Source: an uncultured Gemmatimonadota bacterium
GTDB lineage: Bacteria; Gemmatimonadota; Gemmatimonadetes; Gemmatimonadales; GWC2-71-9
Length of the DNA stretch: 8,905 bases
NCBI GenBank assembly: GCA_946887295.1
Contig: CAMPKP010000140.1
Span: 1 to 8,905, forward strand
Direction of reading: 5' to 3'
Position numbers and translations under genes: made by a program. Below are positions 1 through 4,802 of this stretch, piece after piece (position 1 is the stretch's first letter; each line of letters starts with the position of its first letter). The notes beneath the pieces are model-generated. The model was not told the DNA's origin and did not search any database. It saw nothing but the letters and a program-made list of their open reading frames with translations.

Positions 1-1428
1 GGCGATGTGATGGCCCGCACGACCAACGATCTGCTGGCGGTGAGGATGGTCGCGGGACCGGCACTCATGTATGTGGTGGATACTAGCATACGCACCCTCC
101 TGATTGCACCCGCGATGCTGGCGATCAGCCCCCGCCTGACGGTCCTCGCCTTCCTGCCGCTCCTCGGGCTTCCGGTGATCATGGTGTCCCTCGGCGGTCT
201 GGTGCACCGCAGGTCCCAGGCCATCCAGGCCCACTTCAGCGACCTGACCAGTCACGTGCACGAGAACCTCTCGGGCGTGCGGGTGGTGCGGGCCTATCGG
301 CAGGAGGGCGCGGAGACCGCGCATTTCCGCGAGCTCAGCGAGGAGTACCTGCGGCGGAACCTCAGCCTGGCGCGGGTCCAGGGCCTCTTCTTCCCGCTGC
401 TCACGCTGATGGGCGGGCTGAGTGCCGTGACCGTGCTCTACGTGGGCGGCCGCCTCATCATGTCCGGCGGGGTCACGGTGGGCGAGTTCGTCGCCTTCGG
501 GGTGTACCTGGCGATGCTGGTATGGCCGATGATCGCCCTCGGATGGGCGGTGAACCTGGTGCAGCGGGGAGCCGCTTCCATGGCCCGGATCAACCAGCTC
601 TTCCGGGAGCAGCCGGCGATCACCAGCCCCGCGGCCGCCCTGCCCCTGCCCCCGCCGCGGGGCGGGCGCACGGTCGAGTTCGAGGGCGTGTGGTTCCGCT
701 ATCCCGGCACCGGCGAGCGCGGCTGGGTGCTGGAGGACATCAGCTTCAGGCTGGAGGCGGGCCGATCGCTCGCCATCGTCGGCCCGACCGGATCGGGCAA
801 ATCCACGCTGGTGGACATGATGGTCCGCGCCCACGATCCGGGTCGCGGCGTCGTCCGGCTCGACGGGATCGACATCCGCAAGCTCGACCTCGCCACGCTC
901 CGCCGCGAGGTGGGGTTCGTGCCGCAGGAGACCTTCCTGTTCGGTGAGACTCTCCGCGAGAACGTGCTGCTCGGCGCACCCGACGACGGCCGTCTGGAGC
1001 GAGTGGCGGAGGTGAGCCAGCTCGCCGAGGCCCTTCCTTCACTGCCCGACGGCGTCGACACCATGCTGGGAGAGCGCGGCATCAATCTCTCGGGCGGCCA
1101 GAAGCAGCGCGCCGCCATCGCCAGGGCGCTGGCCCAGGACCCCCCGGTGTTCGTGCTCGACGACGCGCTGAGCGCGGTGGACGCCCACACCGAGGCCAGG
1201 ATTCTGACCGCCCTGCGGGGCGCGCTCAGCGGGCGAACCAGCATCATCGTCTCCCATCGTCTGGCCGCCGTGCGCGACGCGGACTGGATCCTGGTACTGG
1301 ACGAAGGGCGGATCGTCGAGCAGGGCGTCCACACGGATCTCATCGCCCGGGGCGGCCGGTACTGGGAGCTGCTTCGCCGGCAGCAGCTGGAGGAGGAGCT
1401 GGAAGAGGAGAACGTGAGTGGGAGGTAG
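1..1428 (+). CDS. ABC exporter half-transporter (membrane domain fused to ATPase), 5' truncated
   Basis: This is a type IV (ABCB/MdlA-like) exporter half-molecule that would move a lipid, drug or peptide across the inner membrane using ATP. The reading frame is open to the window edge, so about 475 C-terminal residues are present and the first membrane helices are missing; a GTG at base 7 is unlikely to be the true start. The opening residues (GDVMARTTNDLLAVRM) match the cytoplasmic loop after helix 2 of this family. About four hydrophobic helices follow, up to roughly base 570. The ATPase domain has Walker A GPTGSGKST (781-807), a Q-loop glutamine (925-927), signature LSGGQ (1087-1101), Walker B VFVLDD (1147-1164), D-loop SAVD (1171-1182) and an H-loop histidine (1255-1257). 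The usual catalytic glutamate after Walker B is aspartate (1162-1164), as in the degenerate-site subunit of heterodimeric exporters such as BmrC/MdlA. No partner gene lies downstream, so it may be upstream. Substrate unknown. Confidence 0.93.
   Translation, partial: GDVMARTTNDLLAVRMVAGPALMYVVDTSIRTLLIAPAMLAISPRLTVLAFLPLLGLPVIMVSLGGLVHRRSQAIQAHFSDLTSHVHENLSGVRVVRAYRQEGAETAHFRELSEEYLRRNLSLARVQGLFFPLLTLMGGLSAVTVLYVGGRLIMSGGVTVGEFVAFGVYLAMLVWPMIALGWAVNLVQRGAASMARINQLFREQPAITSPAAALPLPPPRGGRTVEFEGVWFRYPGTGERGWVLEDISFRLEAGRSLAIVGPTGSGKSTLVDMMVRAHDPGRGVVRLDGIDIRKLDLATLRREVGFVPQETFLFGETLRENVLLGAPDDGRLERVAEVSQLAEALPSLPDGVDTMLGERGINLSGGQKQRAAIARALAQDPPVFVLDDALSAVDAHTEARILTALRGALSGRTSIIVSHRLAAVRDADWILVLDEGRIVEQGVHTDLIARGGRYWELLRRQQLEEELEEENVSGR
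1406..1410 (+). promoter_or_regulatory. Ribosome binding site deciding the CAP-protein GTG start
   Basis: AGGAG sits 7 bases before GTG 1418, inside the acidic C-terminal codons of the ABC gene. A second purine run (GGGAGG, 1420-1425) precedes ATG 1439 at 13 bases, which is longer than usual. The first site, plus the better signal peptide it gives, favours the GTG start. Confidence 0.5.
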
Positions 1429-2041
1429 GCTGATCGGCATGTGGCTCATGCTGGGCGCTGCCGGGGCGCTGGATTCTCCAACCGACTGGTCCCGCCTTGC
1501 CCGCGAGATCCACAGCGAGACCAACCTCCTCCGCGTCGACCCCGCCGGCTACGCCGCACATCTGGAGCGCATGCTGCCCCGGTTCGAGGGCCGGCTTCTG
1601 GCGCGGCCCGGCCGAGCGAATCTCCGCACCGACGAGGGCGCACCGGCCGTCCGCGAGGCCATCGCGGCTCTCAGAAAGCGCAGGCCTGTCCCCCAGCTCC
1701 GCTGGTCGAAGGGTCTGAGCGCGGCCGCGGCCGATCACGTGAGGGACCAGGGGCCGATCGGCGGCCTCGAGCACCGCGGCAGCGACGGCAGCGATCCCGC
1801 CCGTCGGGCCAGCCGGCATGGTCGCTGGCTGGGCGCGATGGCCGAGAACATCGCGTACGGCGACAACGCCGCGCGAAACGTCGTGATCCAGCTGCTGGTG
1901 GACGATGGCGTTCCCGGCCGCGGCCACCGCGAGAACCTCCTCGATCCCGGCTGGGGAGCGGCCGGCGTCGCCTGCGGACCCCACCGAGAGTACCGGCAGA
2001 TGTGCGTGATGGACTACGCGGTGAAGTACGCGGAGCGGTAG
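1418..2041 (+). CDS. Secreted CAP/SCP-domain protein
   Basis: This 207-residue protein belongs to the CAP (SCP/PR-1, YkwD-like) superfamily; these are usually extracytoplasmic and the bacterial members have no single agreed activity. The GTG start at 1418 overlaps the ABC gene by 11 bases. It is preferred to ATG 1439 because an AGGAG lies 7 bases upstream (1406-1410) and the longer N-terminus makes a signal peptide: MGGR, then a hydrophobic run, then a possible AGA cleavage site near residue 17. CAP hallmarks follow: NLLRVDPAGYAAHLE (about 36-50), LRWSKGLSAAAADH (about 94-107), His119 in LEHRG, Glu143 in AEN, and His170 in the GRGHRENLLDPGWG motif. Cys186 and Cys196 (VACGPH, MCVMDYA) could form a disulfide if the protein is exported. 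The VDDGVPGRGHREN sequence resembles a widespread bacterial CAP subgroup. Overlap with the exporter suggests co-translation; a functional link to it is only inference. Confidence 0.87.
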   Translation: MGGRLIGMWLMLGAAGALDSPTDWSRLAREIHSETNLLRVDPAGYAAHLERMLPRFEGRLLARPGRANLRTDEGAPAVREAIAALRKRRPVPQLRWSKGLSAAAADHVRDQGPIGGLEHRGSDGSDPARRASRHGRWLGAMAENIAYGDNAARNVVIQLLVDDGVPGRGHRENLLDPGWGAAGVACGPHREYRQMCVMDYAVKYAER

Positions 2042-2045
2042 CGGC

Positions 2046-2774
2046 TCAGAGCTGGCTGCGGAGGAACTCGGGCGTGAAGCTCTGGAGCCAGCCGGCCAGA
2101 CGGGTGAACTCGCCGGTGAGGAGCAGCACCCCGACCAGGACCAGCAGCGCCCCGCTGACGCGCATCACCCAGGGCAGATACCTGCGGAAGCGCTGGAACC
2201 AGTCCAGGAACCGCTCCACCGCCACCGCCGCGATCAGGAACGGCACCGCGAGCCCGGCCGAGTAGACGGCCAGCAGCAGCATCCCGCGCGACAGATCGGT
2301 GGAGGTGGCCGCGAGGCCCAGGATCGCCCCGAGCACGGGTCCGATGCAGGGTGTCCAGCCGGCCCCGAAGGCCATTCCGACCAGCGCCGACCCGAGATAG
2401 CCGACCGGCTTGTGCTCGAGCTGGATCCGCCGCTCCTGGGTGAGCCATCCGGCCTTGAAGACCCCGAGACACACGAGGCCGAAGCCGATGATGAGCACCC
2501 CGCCCACCCGCTGGAGCCAGACCTGGTAGTAGTTGAGCGCCCGCCCGAGCGCGGTGGCGCTGGCGCCCAGCAGGATGAAGACGAGCGAGAAGCCGCCTAC
2601 GAAGAGCAGCGCGTGCAGCAGCGCCACCCGGCGCCGGCCGCCCATCTCGGGGAGGGTCATTCCGGTGAGGAACCCCACGTACGAAGGCACGAGGGGAAGC
2701 ACGCAGGGCGACAGAAAGCTCAGGAGGCCCGCGGCGAACGCCACCGCGAGGCCCAGCGCCGCCGGCTCGTTCAT
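2046..2774 (-). CDS. ccdA: CcdA/DsbD-type thiol-disulfide transmembrane protein
   Basis: This 242-residue inner-membrane protein should carry reducing equivalents from cytoplasmic thioredoxin to periplasmic thiol-disulfide proteins, as CcdA does for cytochrome c maturation. It has about six hydrophobic helices. The two redox cysteines are in the expected places: Cys24 in LSPCVLPLVPSYVGFLTG and Cys143 in GAGWTPCIGPVLGAIL. Cys102 is an extra cysteine. Length fits stand-alone CcdA, with no DsbD periplasmic domains. ATG 2774 overlaps the fur stop as ATGA, with a strong purine-rich ribosome site just upstream (GGGGGAGGGG on the coding strand); the longer frame to 2822 would add a Gly/Pro-rich leader and is rejected. 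It is the last gene of the four-gene operon. No ResB, ResC or TlpA-like partner is in the window, so whether it serves cytochrome c or another periplasmic thiol protein is open. The family call is firm; the symbol is by family. Confidence 0.93.
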   Translation of the reverse strand: MNEPAALGLAVAFAAGLLSFLSPCVLPLVPSYVGFLTGMTLPEMGGRRRVALLHALLFVGGFSLVFILLGASATALGRALNYYQVWLQRVGGVLIIGFGLVCLGVFKAGWLTQERRIQLEHKPVGYLGSALVGMAFGAGWTPCIGPVLGAILGLAATSTDLSRGMLLLAVYSAGLAVPFLIAAVAVERFLDWFQRFRRYLPWVMRVSGALLVLVGVLLLTGEFTRLAGWLQSFTPEFLRSQL

Positions 2775-3253
2775 GCCCGCCCCTCCCCCACCACCAGCTC
2801 CCGGCGCCGGCAGTCGCGGCACACGCCGTAGACCTCCACCCGGTGGCGGGAGTGCTGGAAGGCGTGCTCGTCGGCGATGATCGGCAGCATCCGCTCGAGC
2901 CGCTCGTTCTGGAATTCCACCACGGCGCCGCAGCGCTCGCAGATGAGGTGCTCGTGGTAGGCCTGCGCCGGCATCGGCTCGTAACGCTTGAATCCCTCGC
3001 CGAAATCGTGGGCGCGGACCAGCCCGCTCTCCACCAGGACCTCCAGGGTGCGATAGACGGTGGCGGTGCCCACCGCCTCGCCCTGCTCCTTCAGGCGGCG
3101 GATGATGGCGTCCACGGAGGGATGGTCATCGGAGACGAATACCACCTGCGCCACCAGATCGCGCTGGCGGGTAACCGGCTGGTGGTGATCGCGGAGGTAC
3201 CTGCGAAAGCGGTCGAGGAGCGCGGCTCCCTCCGTCCTAGCCAGCCGTGCCAT
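2771..3253 (-). CDS. Fur-family metal-responsive transcription regulator
   Basis: This 160-residue (from ATG 3253) DNA-binding regulator has an N-terminal winged helix (VTRQRDLVAQVVFVSDDHPSVD; recognition region AVGTATVYRTLEVLVESGLV, about 60-79) and a C-terminal dimerisation and metal domain. Two CxxC pairs, Cys105/Cys108 (CERC) and Cys145/Cys148 (CRDC), are the structural zinc site. Likely regulatory ligands include His44, His100 and His102 (YHEHLIC), Glu113 (VVEF) and His130/134/137. Glu rather than Asp in VVEF looks more like Fur or Zur than PerR, whose peroxide sensing uses an Asp there; this is a weak discriminator. The start is uncertain: ATGs at 3277, 3256 and 3253 all overlap the upstream gene, and a GGGA about 6 bases before 3253 is the only ribosome-site-like sequence. 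Its stop overlaps the ccdA start by 4 bases. Subtype (iron, zinc, manganese or peroxide) cannot be set from sequence alone. Confidence 0.93.
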   Translation of the reverse strand: MARLARTEGAALLDRFRRYLRDHHQPVTRQRDLVAQVVFVSDDHPSVDAIIRRLKEQGEAVGTATVYRTLEVLVESGLVRAHDFGEGFKRYEPMPAQAYHEHLICERCGAVVEFQNERLERMLPIIADEHAFQHSRHRVEVYGVCRDCRRRELVVGEGRA

Positions 3254-3623
3254 CATCGGTCCCGGCGCCAGGCGCATCGGGAAACCACGACTCGGGCGCC
3301 ACCGGGGTGGGCGGCTGCTCGTCGTCGATGCGCTTGTGCGCGTCCTGCAGCAGCTGGGCGAGGGCGGTGACCGGCCCGCTGCCGACTTCCTGCACCGAGG
3401 CCTCGAACTTTCCCCGCTCCTTGCCCTTGATGGCGAGCACGTAGCGCGCGGTGTAGATCCGGCGGCGGTCGCCGTCGAGCCGCGAGACCACGGCGGTTCC
3501 CCATTCCTTTCCTTCGTGCCGCAGCGGGCTGAAGGTCCAGACGCCGTCCACCTCGGCCGGGGGCAGGACCTGAGCCACCGCGCCGGCCAGTCTGGACCAG
3601 CCGGAGTCGGCCGGCTGGCTCAC
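3237..3623 (-). CDS. Unrecognised 128-residue protein in the fur-ccdA operon
   Basis: I do not recognise this family. The GTG at 3623 overlaps the previous gene's stop as GTGA, which fixes the start (MSQPADSGW...). The protein is soluble-looking, with no signal peptide and no membrane segment. Residues about 1-100 look like a compact mixed fold: an amphipathic start (WSRLAGAVAQVL), several beta-like stretches (VDGVWTFSPLR, EWGTAVVSRLDG, RRRIYTARYVLAIKG, KFEASVQEVGSG) and a helix (VTALAQLLQDAHKRIDDE). The tail is Pro/Gly/Asp-rich and probably flexible. It contains no cysteine and no catalytic motif I know. The same frame runs open far upstream (to 4556), but that part is Arg/Gly/His-rich shadow of the LOR/SDH gene and is not coding. 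Its coupling to neighbours on both sides supports it being real. It may be a lineage-restricted partner of the LOR/SDH protein or of the regulator; that is a guess. Confidence 0.75.
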   Translation of the reverse strand: MSQPADSGWSRLAGAVAQVLPPAEVDGVWTFSPLRHEGKEWGTAVVSRLDGDRRRIYTARYVLAIKGKERGKFEASVQEVGSGPVTALAQLLQDAHKRIDDEQPPTPVAPESWFPDAPGAGTDDGTAG

Positions 3624-4711
3624 GACCGGGCCTGCTCCCACTGCTCGGTGTAGAACCGGAACACGTGCATGAAGTCCTGCGCATTGGTGACCACACCGTA
3701 GGCCTGATGAGTGCCGCGGTCCTTGAGCTTGTTGACCACGAACTCGGTCTGGTCCACGCAGATCGTCATCAGCGGCGCCGGGGCGCCGTCGCATAGATGG
3801 AAGGCGGGCAGCATGTTCCCCACCGCGATCGCATGCAGCGCGGTGGCCACGAAGATCGCCCCGGTGGCCTTCACGGTGTACTCCCGCATGGCGTCCTGCG
3901 CGAGCAGCGTGTCGCTGTAGACGCCGGGGAGCGGGCCGTCGTCCCGGATCGATCCGGCGAGGACGTACGGTACGCGCTCGGTGACGAGGGCGTGCATGAT
4001 CCCGCTCCTGATGAGCCCCGTCTCCACCGCCCGCTCGATCGAGCCGGCGGCCCGCACCCGGTTGATGGCCCGCATGTGAAGGCCGTGGCCGCCTTCCGTC
4101 GGTTGGCCGGTATTGGTCATGCCGAGGGTGGTGCCGAAGATCGCGGCCTCGATGTCGTGCACGGCGACCGCGTTGCCCGCCAGCACCGCCTGCACGTACC
4201 CGTGGCGGATGAACCACTCGAAGTCGGACCGTGCGCGGGAGTGCACCAGCGCCGGGCCCACCACCCACACCAGATAGCCGCCCCGCCGCTTCTCCTCGCC
4301 GACCCGGGCCGCGAGCTCCTCGTAGTTCACCGGCCGCTCGCGGCTCACCTCGGTGGACATGAAGCGGAACTCGTTGGCCCCGTGCGTGCCGCCCAGAAAG
4401 CCCTTGGCGTACACCACGATGCCTTCGGTGCCGTCCTCCGCTTCGCCCATGGCGACGAGCTCGCCCTGGCGCAGCCGGCGCGGCTCGATGGTCTCGAGTC
4501 CCCGATCGCGCTTCACCACCACGCAGTCCATTCGTGGTCGGATCGGCGCGATCCACCGGCCGTCCACGTGGATGTAGGTGGGAAGGTTCGAGGTCGAGAA
4601 AAAGCCTTCCGGCAGCACGCCGTCCGCGGGCAGCGGCTCGAAGCGAGCCTCCGGCGCGCCCGCGAAAGGGGGCTTGCTGAAATCCGGCAATGTGCTGGGG
4701 GTGTCGGTCAT
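3620..4711 (-). CDS. LOR/SDH-domain protein (TIGR00300-like, archaeal ornithine cyclodeaminase relative)
   Basis: This 363-residue protein matches the LOR/SDH bifunctional-enzyme conserved-domain family. Archaeal stand-alone relatives convert ornithine to proline and ammonia with NAD; cyanobacterial relatives have the domain fused behind an arginine dihydrolase (ArgZ/AgrE). N-terminal LOR/SDH part: FFSTSNLPTYIHVDGRW (about 37-53), RMDCVVV (60-66), GGTHGANEFRFMSTEVSRERP (about 107-127). C-terminal Rossmann-like part: YLVWVVGPALVHS (146-158), GYVQAVLAGNAVAVHDIEAA (171-190), GHGLHMRAINRVRAAGSI (208-225), AGSIRDDGPLPGV (252-264), ALHAIAVGNMLP (291-302), CVDQTEFVVNKLKDRG (318-333). There is no arginine-dihydrolase domain. 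Between GNMLP and CVD is a short stretch (HLCDGAPAPLM) that I recall being shorter in archaeal members. It is the first operon gene; ATG 4711 has no ribosome site. The family call rests on remembered motifs; ornithine as substrate is inference, and lysine- or saccharopine-related chemistry is an alternative. Confidence 0.82.
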   Translation of the reverse strand: MTDTPSTLPDFSKPPFAGAPEARFEPLPADGVLPEGFFSTSNLPTYIHVDGRWIAPIRPRMDCVVVKRDRGLETIEPRRLRQGELVAMGEAEDGTEGIVVYAKGFLGGTHGANEFRFMSTEVSRERPVNYEELAARVGEEKRRGGYLVWVVGPALVHSRARSDFEWFIRHGYVQAVLAGNAVAVHDIEAAIFGTTLGMTNTGQPTEGGHGLHMRAINRVRAAGSIERAVETGLIRSGIMHALVTERVPYVLAGSIRDDGPLPGVYSDTLLAQDAMREYTVKATGAIFVATALHAIAVGNMLPAFHLCDGAPAPLMTICVDQTEFVVNKLKDRGTHQAYGVVTNAQDFMHVFRFYTEQWEQARS

Positions 4712-4720
4712 CGCGGGTGG

Positions 4721-4749
4721 AAGCTAGAGGGGGGGTGCGGGGCTTTCAA
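4721..4749 (-). promoter_or_regulatory. Candidate promoter of the LOR/SDH-fur-ccdA operon
   Basis: Read on the minus strand, TTGAAA (4749-4744) is a 5/6 match to a sigma-70 -35 box. Exactly 17 bases later is TAGCTT (4726-4721), which keeps the first two and the last base of the -10 consensus. Transcription would begin near 4714, only about 3 bases before ATG 4711. No ribosome binding site precedes that ATG, so the mRNA may be nearly leaderless. This is a consensus match only; the -10 is weak. Confidence 0.38.
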
Positions 4750-4774
4750 GGAGCGCCGCCGCATCGGGGCGGGT

Positions 4775-4780
4775 TAATAT
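4775..4780 (+). promoter_or_regulatory. Candidate -10 element of the TonB receptor gene
   Basis: TAATAT is the only A/T-rich hexamer in the GC-rich divergent region (4712-4802). It lies about 22 bases before ATG 4803 and would start transcription near 4787, leaving a leader of roughly 16 bases that holds the ribosome site. No -35 box is recognisable at the normal spacing, so the promoter may need an activator or another sigma factor. No clear Fur-box inverted repeat is visible here. Confidence 0.32.
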
Positions 4781-4790
4781 GCAGGCAACC

Positions 4791-4799
4791 GAGGAGAGG
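4791..4799 (+). promoter_or_regulatory. Ribosome binding site of the TonB receptor gene
   Basis: The purine run GAGGAGAGG ends 3 bases before ATG 4803, with its GAGGAG core 6 bases before it. This chooses ATG 4803 over the in-frame ATG 4779, which would add eight charged residues ahead of the signal peptide. Confidence 0.65.
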
Positions 4800-4802
4800 T
4801 CC

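Noticed and set aside
699..1343. 214-codon minus-strand frame opposite the ABC ATPase domain
   Set aside because: Ser/Arg/Pro-rich antisense of highly conserved Walker A, signature and Walker B codons; no independent support.
2775..2822. Longer N-terminus for CcdA from 2822
   Set aside because: It adds a Pro/Gly-rich leader (APGAGGGGGAG) lying inside the end of fur; ATG 2774 has a strong ribosome site and the ATGA overlap.
3775..3790. GGCGCC-type GC-rich inverted repeat as a regulatory palindrome
   Set aside because: It lies within the conserved coding sequence of the LOR/SDH gene and such GC palindromes are expected by chance here.
3624..4556. Upstream extension of the small unknown protein's frame, which would make a 439-residue protein
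   Set aside because: This part is Arg/His/Gly-rich and overlaps the real LOR/SDH gene in another frame; the GTGA junction at 3623 gives a natural start.
3797..4777. 326-codon plus-strand frame opposite the LOR/SDH gene
   Set aside because: Composition is His/Arg/Ala-rich without recognisable motifs, while the minus strand carries a well-conserved family; antisense shadow.
4779..4802. Earlier ATG (4779) for the TonB receptor
   Set aside because: It would put charged residues before the signal peptide and overlaps the candidate -10; ATG 4803 has the proper ribosome site spacing.
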